Shown here piece by piece: positions 49,140 through 60,800 of a stretch of 64,000 bases of DNA. The DNA comes from Inia geoffrensis (lineage: Eukaryota; Chordata; Mammalia; Artiodactyla; Iniidae). The position numbers were made by a program, and so were the translations under genes. The stretch is taken from contig CM070904.1 of assembly GCA_036417435.1 (NCBI GenBank), positions 134,503,089-134,567,088 on the forward strand, written 5' to 3'. A model generated the notes under the pieces. That model was not told the origin of the DNA. It did no database searches and saw nothing but the letters and a program-made list of their open reading frames with translations. The stretch's first letter is position 1; each line of letters opens with the position of its first letter.

Positions 49140-49870
49140 CAAATTTTATTATTAGAGACATAGCACAACAACAAGTGGGAGAGCACACAGAGGAGCAGCT
49201 TGTTTAGTTAAGACAGTAGCAAGGCAGAGATGCACACCGGAGAGAAAAGGTGTGGGAGCCCCCCAATGAGGAGGAATGCAGTAAAGGGGCGGTTACGTCA
49301 TGTATACGGGGCAGTGCTTCCGGGTCTCTATTCACCTCTGGCCAGTTATCTGGTTTCTTTTTCCACACCTGCCCTGCCCTAAGACCCTCCCCAACATGCA
49401 TGCGGAACTTTTTTCCAAGATGGATTACAGCCCAGAGGCCTATGGGACGACCTTAGCATCACCTATTATGGGGTGGTGCCCCTTCCTTTTTGACCCCCAA
49501 GGAACCCTTCTGCACATGTGCAATGCTTCCTTTGCCCCAAGGATGGGAAATGTATGACCTCTTGATCTTTTAACAGGGTTTGTCCCACTCTGTCCCTCAC
49601 ATAAAAATGTCCAATGTCTGGTTATTTACTCTATTTCTGTTGCTGGTTTTTATATCGAGGTGCAGACCTTGAAATATAGACAGGAGTCCAGTCATAAATA
49701 TGTAGTCCTAGAGCCCATTTGTCTCTTACTTCAGGAAAAGTAAACAGGGGGCTGGTAATGAATGTCCAGCCTGGAGCCCATTTTTTTCTCACCCCAGGAA
49801 GTGTGAACAGGAGGCCAGTTGTAAATGTGTAGGCTGGAGAGCATTTATCTCCTGCCTCATTTTGACTTTC
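49140..49870. repeat. LTR-like remnant with three 63-64-bp tandem units
   Basis: The sequence after 49140 has an LTR-like look ('aaattttattattagag', A-rich and C-rich blocks) and interrupts an old L1. Three related units begin at 49681, 49745 and 49808. Each starts CAGGAG/CAGGGG, then TCCAGTC or a variant, then 'taaat' or 'tgaat', then a 'gagcccattt' or 'gagagcattt' block. No retroviral genes are present. Family unknown. Confidence 0.4.
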
Positions 49871-50096
49871 TGAATAAGGTATTTCAGAGTAGAAATATTT
49901 AATTTTATGAAGTCCACCATGTTTTTATCTTTTGTGATTGGCCTTTGTATGTTAAAACTCAAAGCTGATGATCTATAGCCAAAACCCAAGGTCATGTAGA
50001 TCTTCTTCTATGTTTCTCTGTAATTTTGATAGCCTTGCATTTGAAATGTCTGTGAATACATTTGTGTGAATTTGGCATGTTTTAAGGTTCTTGTCT
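49871..50096 (-). mobile_element. Old L1 ORF2 fragment
   Basis: Reverse-complement ORF2-like sequence, very diverged. It is part of the same old L1 nest that also appears at 48870-48960 and 50640-51376. Confidence 0.45.
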
Positions 50097-50315
50097 AGGG
50101 ACTTCCCTGGTGGTCCCGTGGCTAAGACTCCGCGCTCCCAGTGCAGGGGGCCTGGGTTTCATCCCTGGTCATGGAACTAGATCCCACATGCCTCAACTAA
50201 GAGTTTGCATGCTGCAACTTAAAAAAAAAAAAAAAAAAAAAGGTCCCATGTGACACAGCTAAGACGCAGCGAAGCTAAATAAATAAATATTAAAAAAAAA
50301 TAAGTAAAGCCTGTG
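50097..50315 (+). mobile_element. CHR-1-like SINE
   Basis: Plus-oriented, tRNA-derived head 'gggacttccctggtggtccc', 'gactccgcgctcccagtgc', 'ctgggtttcatccctggtc' and repeated 'caactaagag' type blocks with two A runs. This is the older CHR form with 'catgcctcaactaagag'. Confidence 0.9.
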
Positions 50316-50639
50316 TCTATAGTCATTTCATTTCTTACGGTTTCCAGTTAATTGCTCCTTAACTATTTTGGAGAATTCATGGGTCATTTGGCTCTATTTC
50401 AATTTGAATTTCCACAGCATAACGGATGGAGCAGAACTGCCCTCCGGGGGCGGGGCCTCTGCTGAACTGGCAGGGCGCTTGGTCTGCCCTTTCCCATTGG
50501 CTGGCGGGGAACGCGAGCCTGCCTCCCTGACTCGATTGGCAAATGCGTGTTCTGCCTGCGGACCTGGCTCTGCGCGCAGCTGATGGGAGCCCGGTCTCCT
50601 CAAGCCCTTCTGGGGCTTTGGTTTCTGGAACACGCAGGC

Positions 50640-51376
50640 AGAACACTCCAAGAATGCCATTGGAGTTCTGACCAGGCTTGCTTTGCATTTGAACATTGCT
50701 TTTGGTAGAATGGACATTTTAACAATGTTCTTTGCATCCATGAGCACGGGATATATTTCCATTCATTTGTGTCTGTTCAGTTTCTTTCATCAGTGTTTTA
50801 CAGTTTTCAGTGTGCTTTCACATACTTGGTTCAATTTATTCCTAAGTATTTTTTTGATGCAATTGTAAATGGGATTGTTTTCTTAATTTCTCTTTCTGAT
50901 TACTGGCACGTTATTAGTGTATAGAAAGACAAGTGACTTTTAGGGCTTCCTTAGTGGCTCAGTGGTTAAGAATGTGCCTGCCAATACAGGGAACACGGGT
51001 TCGAGCCCTGGTCCAGGAAGATCCCACATGCCACGGAGCAACTAAGCCCGTGCAGCACAACTACTGAGCCTGTGCTCTAAAGCCCGCGAGCCACAACTAC
51101 TGAGGTCGTGTGCCACAACTACTGAAGCCTGTGCTCCTACAGCCCATGCTCTGCAACAAGAGAAGCCACCGCAATGAGAAGTCCATGCAACGCAATGAAG
51201 AGAGGGCCCCGCCCACTGCAACTAGAGAAAGGCCGTGCACAGCAACTAAGACCCAATGCAGCCAAAGATAAATGAATATTTAAGAAATTTATAAAAAAAA
51301 GAGAAGTGATTTTTATGTACTTATTTTTTACCCTGCAGCTTTACTGAATTCATTTTTTAGTTCTAACAGGTTTTTC
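50640..51376 (-). mobile_element. L1 ORF2 fragment ending at the telomeric repeat
   Basis: Minus-oriented ORF2 ('gcttttggtagaatggac', 'cctaagtatttttttgatgc', 'ctgcagctttactgaattc', 'ttttagttctaacagg'). A SINE interrupts it (50944-51300). The L1 sequence stops at 51376, exactly where TTAGGG repeats begin, and I do not see it resume beyond them. Confidence 0.8.
50944..51300 (+). mobile_element. CHR-type SINE, long form
   Basis: Plus-oriented full CHR element: 'gggcttccttagtggctcag', 'acgggttcgagccctggtcc', a run of 'caactactga' type repeats, 'gcaacaagagaagccacc', then 'agccaaagataaatgaat' and an A-rich tail. Flanking 'agacaagtgacttttag' and 'agagaagtgatttttatg' suggest an imperfect target-site duplication. 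Confidence 0.93.
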
Positions 51377-51377
51377 G

Positions 51378-51470
51378 GTTAGGGTTAGGGTTAGGGATTA
51401 GAGTTAGGGTTAGGGTATGGGTTATGGTACGGGTTAGGGTTAGGGTTAGGGTACGCTTTAGGGTTAGTGT
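51378..51470 (+). repeat. Interstitial telomeric repeat block 1
   Basis: About 90 bp of TTAGGG hexamers in the plus orientation with variants ATTAGA, TATGGG, TATGGT and TACGGG. It abuts an L1 fragment on the left. Confidence 0.95.
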
Positions 51471-52454
51471 ATTAATTAAACCTCTCCCACTCTCTAGATA
51501 CCACTTAGCAACTAAAGGAATATTATTTGGGTTCCAGCCATGGAGAAGACTTTAGACACTAGGATAAGACAAAGAACACACACGTTATAAATAAATCACA
51601 TTAGGATTTTGTTATTAACCTGTACATTAAAACACTAGTACCTAGGAAATCTAGTGGAGGCAGAAGCAGCAAAGGGTAGTTTTAAGGGAATAACATCGCA
51701 GTTTTCTGTAGAATACACAGATTTTGACTGGGTAGAAAGTCGAGGAGGAATGCTTTTGTTCTGAAGATATAAACCCTCTTCTAAACTGAGCTGTTATTGG
51801 AAGTTAGAAATTTTTTGTTGCTGTTGTATTGCTTTGTGTTTTCATGATTATTCTGCCTGCATCTCCCTTGTTAAACCCTTGATTTGGAGAAGAGTGTCAT
51901 TACTGGAAATGAGTTTACAGAATTATTCTCAAAAACAGAAGGAAATAGTTCTCACCTAAATATTAAGAAATAATCTCTATACTTCTATACTGGTGTACTA
52001 ACAGAATTATGATTCAGGGATAATAGTTCTATGAAATGTAATTAAACACACACAATATATTTTTTCTTTTAAATTTCCATTGTTACTTTTTAAAAGCACA
52101 ATTATAATTCAAGTTCTTTGTAACAAGTGAAATTTAAAAGGATTAAGGGAAAAGATAATATTTTACCACTGGCCATCCTTTCCCGCTCCCTGAAATGACC
52201 AGCATAATGTGTAGCTTTCTCATTTTATGCAGGTGTTCCTTACATGTGGAACATCATGTTTCTCACTGTAGAAAAACAGACTTAGCTCTCACACTTTTTA
52301 TAGGCTACAGAACAGTCCATAGAACAGAAGTGCCAAGTATTTCAGACTTAGCTTTTGAGGGACACTCAGGTTACTTTCTGTTTTATTTTGTTATTTTGCT
52401 AATTTGTTTTAACCCCAGAAAAATATTTTTTAAGATACAAAAGAAAAAATTAAG
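51471..52454. other. AT-rich island between two telomeric blocks
   Basis: About 980 bp of AT-rich sequence without telomeric repeats or recognised coding. A short frame at 52195-52464 is not protein-like. Confidence 0.5.
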
Positions 52455-52849
52455 TTACGGGTAAGGATTAGGGTTTAGGGTACGGGTTAGGGTTAGGGTA
52501 CAGGTTAGTATTAGGGTACAGGTTAGGGCTATGTTTAGGGTTAGGGTACGGGTTAGGGTACAGCTACGGGTTAGGGTTAGGGTATGGGTTAGGGTACGGG
52601 TTAAGGGTTAGGGTTAGGGTACGGGTTAGGGTTAGGATTAGGGTATGGGTTAGGGTATGGGTTAGGGTACGGGTATGGGTTAGGTTTTGGGTTAGGGTTA
52701 GGGTTCGCGTTAGGGTACAGTTTAGGGTACGGTTATGGGTTAGGTTTAGGGTATAGGTTAGGGTATGGGTTAGGGTTAGGGTACATGTTAGGGTTAGGGT
52801 TAGGGTTAGGGTTAGGCTTCTTGTTAGGGTTAGGTTATAGTTTAGGGTG
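52455..52849 (+). repeat. Interstitial telomeric repeat block 2, variant-rich
   Basis: About 395 bp of TTAGGG hexamers mixed in register with TACGGG, TATGGG, TACAGG and GTTCGG-type variants, all in the plus orientation. Many short runs follow the pattern TTAGGG-TTAGGG-TACGGG. It is bounded by AT-rich sequence at the left and unique GC-rich sequence at the right. Confidence 0.97.
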
Positions 52850-55800
52850 TGGAGTAAGGGTGTCCTGAATGGAGTGGCTTGGGGTCAGGAGGTGGTGGAG
52901 ACTGTGTTTCGTGGCAGATGCTTGCACACCTGTGACATTTCGTCCTCGGGGTCAGCACGGCAGCATGGATCCACCATCTGCCCATTTGTCTGTTCCTTCA
53001 TTGCTCACTCATTCCCTTGCTCATTCATTCATTCACCCTCTCGATCTGTGACTTGAGGAGTTACTAAGGGTGTACTTTCTGCAGCAAAACACAGGACGCA
53101 GAGGGCCCAAGAGATCTGGCCGTCGGTAAGACTCAGGCCTGCTCAGCGCGTCACTCACGGTGAACCCGGGAGTGAACTGTGCCCCAGGGCGGGGGCTCCA
53201 GGGGGACGAGAAGACCCTGGAACTGGGGTGCCGCCGCTTCCCGCCTCCTGTCCCTCAGGCTCCCTGGCCTGCCTGCGTCCCTGTGGCGCAGCTCTGTGTT
53301 TGGTCACCTTTTGTGTGGCAGAGGCCTGGAGGAGATGGTTAGCGTCCTCATGGGAGGATCCTGCTACCCACAGAGCACCTGGGACTCTGCATCCAAGTTC
53401 AGCAAGGGGAATACTCTGGAGCCTTCTGACCCTCCAGGCCCCAGAAGCCTGGGAGCTTGGCTGGGCTCCCGTACCCACTTCTTATGCAGTCTCCCTGGAT
53501 CCCCCATCCCATCACAGTGGAGATCCAGAAGGCGTTACGTGAGGCCCTTTCCGGTCTGGGCAGCACCAGGGCCCTGGGGCTCTTCCAGGCCCAGAGCGTC
53601 TCTGAGTGTGTTCCAGTGTAGTGAAAAGTTGACAGTTTTCACACAGTGTAGAACAAGCCTGGCTGTTATTTATGGCTCGTGTTGTATGTGATTTTTCATG
53701 GTCCTGGAGAGTCTCATCATTGTTCTGATGCACAGCACACTTGCCCACAGCACATGCTTGAGTCCGCAGGCTCAGGGGTGTTCCTGGGTTCTCTGGTCAG
53801 GAAGGCCCAGTCAGACTGGAGGGGAGGCTGACCACACCCAAGGCCTGGTCCTTGTCAGGTAGAGGGTGGGAGAGAGTCCAGCGAGGCAGGACTGAGGCTC
53901 ATTCCAGGAGGGCCATCCTGACTGTGGTCTGAAGAGATGCTGCTGCTTCTGGGCATATATTTTTCTAGAGGAGAAAAGCAAAGATGTTGTACAGAGCAGG
54001 CCTTGGACTAACAGGCAAAGGCAAGTCAGCGCAGGCCTGCGAGAGGGGGATCGTGTCTCCCAGATCTTTATGGACTGTAGACCCGGCACCTCCCCAGTCA
54101 GCCCCAGGTGGAGCAGAATTAGGACATACAAGAAGTGGACTTGGGTCAGACTGCAGCTTTGTGATTGTGCACGGAGACGGCTGGCTGTTTCCCAGGTCCA
54201 GGGTTCTAGAACTGGGGCCTCTGGAAGGCCTAGGCATTCAGGCACATGGTGAAGTGCTTATGGAAGAGCAGAGAGCAAAATGTAAGCCTCAGCCCAGAGC
54301 AAGATGCCATGCAAGATAACACAAGACCCCCAGTCGGGAAGTAGCACAGGCATGACCTGCAACTGACACTCAGACTTGCTTCTCCCACGAGAGGCTGGGG
54401 CAGCGGAAGGCTCGGCTGAGGCAGCTGAGCAGGCTGAGTCTGTACCCCACGACTGGGCAGGGCAGAGCGTGCTTGAGCCTTCAACTAGCCTGTGACGGAT
54501 GCAGGGCCGTGACCATCTTTATTTCCCAGGGACCATCTGCTGTCTCCTCATTCTTGGGGAGGCTGAAACAAAAACAAACTTTATGAAATTTCCTGAGCTT
54601 TTGTGTGTATGTGTGTGTATTACGTGAGTGTGCACAAGCATGTGCATGTGTGTGCTGTCTGTGCACAGGTCTGTGTACGCCCGAGTGCATGTGAGTGTGT
54701 TTACTTGCAGGCAGTCACATATGTGTGTATGCACGTGTTTTTGCATGTGCAGCAGCACGTGTGATTGTGTGCATGTGTGCATGTGACTGCAGTGCATCTT
54801 TGCATGTGTGTGTGTACGTGTGTGTGAATGCAGGTGTGCTAGGGCATGTACGTGCACATGGGCATGTACGTGCACATGTGTGTGTACACATGCATGCTGT
54901 GGGGGGATGAGGAAGGCATGGAGTTGTTGCTTTCTGGCGCCGCCTTCCCCCACCCTCCCTTTTGTTGTTGCCTTAGTGCTTCGTGGTGAAGTGTGGAGAC
55001 TCAGCAGGAGGGTCGCTACCCGCTACCGTGAGCAATCTGTCTGCTCATCCTCTTGGTCACCCATCTGTCCAGTAAACGTCCCTGAGCCTGTGCCATGTGC
55101 TGGGGCCTGGGGCCCACAGGGAAGCAGGCGTGTGCTCTCAGCTCTGCTCGGCCCAGCTGCGTGTGGGGCAGAGGAACTGCAGGCCAGGCGTGTCTGCGGA
55201 GGGAGAGCTTACCTCTGGCTGGTGGGTCAGCGGAGGTGGCAGCTGAGCTGAACTGAAGGAGCGGGGTGGACGGAGCTCGCTCTAGAGGAGGGTGGGGGCG
55301 GGGGCACGGGAAGGGGCTGGGTGCCTGGCTCGCGGGGAGAGCGCATGGCAGAGGGGCTGCAAGGGTGGCCAAACAGCTAGCTTTGACTTCGTTTTATAGA
55401 CGAGAGAACAGCTTTGGAACCAGCGTGACAGGATCAGGCCCCCACTTTTCCTCTGGTGGCGGCTGAGGGGTTTGATGGCAGAAGAGAGAAGATGGGCCGA
55501 GGAACAGGGGTGACGGTAGGGGCTGTGCCTCTGCCAGGCTTCCAGCCTCTTTGTGCTGGTCCCTTGGGTCCACAAGGTTAGCAAGCACCTTGCGTGAGGC
55601 CGGAATGGGGCTTCCTCTTCACTCCCTCTTGTCCCAGAAGTAAACGCAACACAGTTTGGAGTTGGTGAGACTGAGGGGGCCATCTTGCCAGAAAGGCAAG
55701 CGTCAGCGTGGGCTGGGGTGCCCACCCGGGGACAAGGGGGACCCTTAGCCAGACCCGCAGACTCCAGGGAAGGACACGGTGTGCTCAGAGAGGCAGGGAT

Positions 55801-57778
55801 AGTCAGGAGAGCCAGGTGTGCAGAGAAGGCTCGGCCAAGGGGGCCCTGGGGGCTCAGGCACTCAGGGAGTGAGGGGAGGGGCGGCCAGACAGCCGTGAAC
55901 GAGGCCCAGGGGTCGACGGACTAACCGGTCGTGCTGTGTGCAGGGTGGACACACAGGGCCCGAGGCTGTTCTGTAGGGAATGTCTCCCGGTTGCAGTGGG
56001 CTCTGGAAACTGTCTGCGGCCTGCCGCGCCTCCTGGGGCTCTCCGGCCCAGGCACCAGCTGGGAGCCGCCTGTCCAGCCTGCCCCGGCTCCACCTCCAGA
56101 CTGCGCAAGTCTGGGCGGGCGGGACGGGTTCCTCATGCCTCCGTTGCCATGACCTGTGACGTTTCCTTTCCAGTTGCCGGATTCATTATAAGAATATGTA
56201 CAGTTTGTTGCATCGTCTTGCGCCACCCGTTGGCTTAGGGAAGAACTGCCCTCGTAGGTTGGCCTGCCAGGTGTGCTACTCCGGAGCCTCCAACTGACAT
56301 ACTCTTCCCTCCCGAAATACAAACACAGCACACACTCCCTGCCTGGTTTGGGAATGATGACACCTCACCTCTCGCCCCTCCTGCCCTGTCCTGCCCGCAC
56401 TCCAACCTCCGGGACACTTTCGTTCCCCATCTGACTCCCGACCCCTCCAGCTGGCTGAGGACAGGCAGCCTCATGAGACAGTGCGCACAGAGCTTTCTGG
56501 CCGGGCCGTGAGGATGGGGACCGGGTCCCACCTGTACCAAGGAAGCAGGCGTCTCACCCGGATTTGCCTCCGGGCTCTTGAAGGTGGACTGAAGGTCAGA
56601 CAGTCCAGAGGCCAAGGGCCCCCGAGGAGGGGGGTGTGGGCGCAGGTAGACCAGGAGCAGCTGCCCCTCTGGTCAGGAGAGTCCAACAACCCAGGGCTCT
56701 CTGGTTCCTGGGGGGAGGAGAGGGCGGAGGCAGTGGGGACCCAAAGACAGGTCCTGGCTTCACCTCTGGATGGAGCCACTCAGCTGAGCCCAGGAGCCCT
56801 GGGAGGAGGGCCAGACCCTGGGGTGGATCCACCTGCCAGGAGAAGGCTGTACCCCTTCTCTCTTCGGTGGCCTGAACCCGCCTGTGTCTCTGGGAGCCCA
56901 AGCAGGTCCCGTAGGCAGCCATCCCAGGGGTGGAGGTGAGGCTTCAGGACTGGTGGTCCGTCTGCCTCGGAGGAGACACAGTCGACAACCCCTGGACACC
57001 TCCCTGAGTCTGGAGCATTACCCCTTATGTGGGTCCCAGCCCTTCCTGGCATGCTGTCAGGAGGGTACAAGAGTGGCACCAAGCCACATCTCACCCCAGC
57101 TGCCTCCCGCCGCCCCCTCTGCAGTCTCCCGTTTCCCACCCAGCCGGGACCCAGCAGCAGCCCTGCCCCGGGCCGGCCTTGGGCGTCTCTGGGCCTGGAG
57201 CTGGCCTTGGCCCCGTGAACTTCGTCTCTAGAGCCTCGGGGCTCCCTGCAGAACAGCATGGCTTTCGCTCTAGTTTCCTGGCCTGCTTTAGACTTTTCTC
57301 CACTTTTTAAGCCTCTCAGCTAACTTGGAAGCAAATTGAGCATGAATGTGCTCATCAGGCAAGCTGATGTTTCTGCTGTGGATCTCCAGCCGGCTTTGCT
57401 GGTCACTGAACTGTACCAGCTGCCCTGGCATATGGTGAAACAGCTCTTTTCCAATTTGGCATTACCCGTGGCTTCTGAAAGTGTAAAATCAGAGTTGACA
57501 GCCCAAAGCCGCCCCGATGCAGCCTGTCATTCCCTCCATGTCCATTAGCTCAGATGCCCCCCTGCCCGCTCCCTGTGTGGCACCAGAGTGCGGAGGTGAG
57601 GCTGGGGGCCAGGAGGGGATTGAGCCCAGCAGAGAAATCCCGCATTTTACCTGTTCTGGCATTTAATCCGACGCTGGCTAACTGGCTCTGCTCTCTTGTC
57701 TGCTTCCTCCCCCTTCCCTCCCGCTGCGCCCCTCCCGTGGACCCCACTCTGCCTCTGTCCTGTGGGCCAGGCCTCCAG
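52850..57778. other. Non-coding DNA upstream of the CACNA1B exons
   Basis: No CACNA1B exon or other gene was recognised here. If the copy were complete, the exon coding for the end of transmembrane domain IV and the EF-hand-like region should precede 57779. A TG-rich stretch lies at 54600-54900. Confidence 0.5.
54600..54900. repeat. Degenerate TG-rich repeat
   Basis: About 300 bp of alternating purine-pyrimidine TG/TGCA-type sequence ('gtgtgtatgtgtgtg', 'gcatgtgtgcatgtg', 'acgtgcacatgtg'). Confidence 0.85.
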
Positions 57779-57875
57779 TGGGCGCATCAGTTACAATGAT
57801 ATGTTTGAGATGCTGAAACACATGTCCCCGCCCCTGGGGCTGGGGAAGAAATGCCCTGCTCGAGTTGCATACAAA
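57779..57875 (+). CDS. CACNA1B: CACNA1B exon, pre-IQ segment
   Basis: After an acceptor (CTCCAG) the exon starts with one base completing a codon, then gives 32 codons: [20 protein letters not shown] followed by [12 protein letters not shown], ending at a donor GTAGAG. This is the segment after the EF-hand-like region and before the IQ helix of Cav2.2. The sequence is open and highly conserved. Confidence 0.9.
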
Positions 57876-60800
57876 GTAGAGCCCACGCCCACACCCCGCA
57901 GGCTGTCTGTGCTGCGGCCGGGCTCCCGTGTCTCTTCTGGGGCTTGTCCATCTGTTTGTCTGCTGCTGTGCTGTCTCACTGTTTCTTTCTCTTCTCTGCC
58001 CCGACCATCTCTGCTTCCTTCCCAAACAGAGGGAAGCAGACACCACGAGGTGTCCCTGCACTGGCCCCTTGTCCCCCAGGGCTGCCCCTCTGAGAGCCCC
58101 CAGGGAGGCTCGGGAACATGGAGCTGGAGCCCAGCAACTGCCCCTTCTCCTCCCTTCTCTTCCCTAGAAAGGAGGGGACAGACCTCCTTTTCTGGCAGAG
58201 CCTGTTTTTGTTCTGAGCTCAGGATCACACTCTGCTCCTCTGTCCCCTAAGCCCCTGATGTGGGTGGAGTTGTCTAGCCCTGAGGGTCTGACCCTGGGGG
58301 AGCAGCGGCCTGCAAGGCCTCTGCAGGGTGCACCTGAGGAGCCCGCCCCCAGCCCCGCATGTGCAGAACTTCCCAGGCTGGGGAGGGAGCGTTGTCTCTA
58401 GGGCTTCGTGGGTCCATGGAGCCTTAAGAAGGAAGGGTGCTGGAGAGAGACATCCCGCCTTCATTCCTGGGGCTCCAGAGGGCCCTGCGGGGTGAGAACA
58501 GCTTCTGGGGCCTGGGTGGCCCCATGTCCCTCCCACCCTGCTGCTGAGGGCCCAGCGGGCTGAGCTGCAAGGAAGGGGGTAAACTGAGGACACAGCCAGG
58601 CCTCCCACCCGGGTGGGCGAGCAGGCCACATGGCCCCATCCCCAAGCCTGCTCCCACCTGCCCCTGCATCCTCCGTCACCCCCTTGGTGAGTAAGCACCT
58701 CCTATCCCTCCAGCGCCCCGTCCTGTCAAGAGCCCTCAGTGCTCCCGAGACCCAGCCAGCCTGTGTCTGGGGCCTGACTGCTGCCTCCTCTCCGAGCAGG
58801 CTTCCCACCAGAGCTTTCCTCTTTCTGATTCTGTCCACGTCGTCTGTCTCTGGGCTCTGATTCTGGGCTTGCCTCTATCCTCTGGCTCAGCACAGCCTCT
58901 GGGAGCTCAGTGGCTCCTCCAGGCCATATGCAGACACCTCTAGTGTCTTCCTTGGTCCTCCCCTGCCCGGCATGTGAGTCGAGCCTGCCTGGAGGCCCTG
59001 CATGAAAGGCTGTAGCTTTGTCCCCAAGAAGGAGAGCTGTGTCCCCACTGACACCTGGGGCCAGGGTGGGCAGCCAGGGCCGTGACGGGGTAGCCTTTGG
59101 TGTTCCTCGCCGGGTGTGCTGGCCAACTCCAGGTTCTGGCAGTGAAGGGACCAGGCGAGGCCTCGTGGTGGGTGGAAGTGGATGGGCTTGGTGAGCTGGG
59201 GAGGGTCAGGAGATGCACAGAGCGCCATGTCCCAGAGGGTCTAGGCCCAGGCAGAGACTCCTGTTTGCCCTGGTCTCGCCCCTCTGTTGCTCCCTGAGAT
59301 TCCTGGCTCTCTGCCCATCAACCCTGGGCGGGCACGACCGCTGCTGTACCTCCACTGGAGAGTGGCCACACTCAAGGGGCCTCCTTCCTCTGGGCTCCTT
59401 CTAGCCCAGAACAGGGTTGGGGTGGAGGTTTCTTGCGGGTGGGAGCCAGGTTCTGTGGCCCGTGGACCTCCAGGTCCACAGGACAATCCTCTCTCCTCCA
59501 CAGACACACCCAAGAGGGTGGCATCAAGGAGTCGGTCTCCTGGGGCACTCAGAGGACTCGGGCGGTGCCCTGCGAGGTGACGACGCCCCTGGAGCGCGGC
59601 CACTCCACGGAGATCCCGGTGGTGCAGACAGGAAAACCGGTGAGGGCTCCCAGGGCTGGGGGGCCGAGTTGGGGGTGGGGTGAGAGTGGGAGGGTGAGGG
59701 CGAGAGCAGGATGGGGGGAGGCTGGCATGGGGGAGAAGGTGAGAGTGCGATGGGGGTGGGTGTGACTGGGGGGCTGCTGTACCCCCAGGCTGTGGATGTC
59801 CAGATGCAGAGCATGGCCCTGTGAGGCCCTGACAGGGAGCCCCAACCCGGGCTGGAGAGCCAGGGCCGAGCGGCCTCCATGCCCCGCCTGGCAGCGGAGA
59901 CTCAGGTGGGTGGTCTGGGAGGGTTGGGGTCATGGGGGGGTTGGGGGTGAGGAGACTTGGCATGTGGAGGAGCTTGTGTCCCACACGCGGGCTTTGCTGG
60001 GGTGGAGCCTCCCCGAATGCACTGGAGCCTGGACACCACCGGCCCTGTTTGGAACCCTCAGAACACGATGCTGGCCTCGAGAGGTGTGGCCAGGCCAGCA
60101 AGAGTCCCCACTGCCCCGTGTCACTGACCCAGCCCTTCGCTGTCTCTGGGACACGCCTCTCCCACTCCAGCTCTTCACTCCCCCAGAAATCACTCACAGG
60201 GCCTCCTCAGGCTACCCTTTTCCCTCATGTCCTCTCGGAGGCCCTGGGGGTGACCCTGCTCCCTCTCTGGACACTGGACATTCTTTCTCTGGGACTCGCT
60301 TGACCACCTGGCAGGAAACCCCTGGCCAGGGGGCTGTAGCACTGTTTCCCGGGCTCGGCCCCTGGGTTGAGCATTCCTCTTCCAACCCCTCACTCCCCTG
60401 TCTCTGCCCACTGCACCTGGTGCCCTCCTGGCCTGGCCACCTCCCTTTGGTGCCATGCTGGCGCCTCTTCTCCCTCCTTGATGCTTGAGCCCGAGCAGTG
60501 GCTCTGGGTGAGCCCATTTCCGTGGGCTGTGCTTTCAGCCCTGGGGGAGCAGCCTCACGGTGCCGGATGGATGGAAGGGCTGGCACAGTGGTCTCACCGT
60601 GGCTGCCGAGGCAGCTCTGCCCCCCCACCCCGGGATCCTTCCAGCCAGGCCAATAGGCTCCCTCTTCCTTGCACCTCCCTGTCCTGTAGGGACGCTGAGG
60701 CCAAGAGGCCTCCTGGGCCCCGCCCGGCCTGGGAGAGACAGACAGGCACACAAACAGCATTTTGTGGAAAGAGCGCTTCTGAAGAAGTGGTGGGTCTCGG

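Noticed and set aside
54519..54953. A His/Thr-rich minus-strand frame of 144 residues
   Set aside because: It is the translation of the TG-rich repeat (ACACAC on the minus strand) and not a protein.
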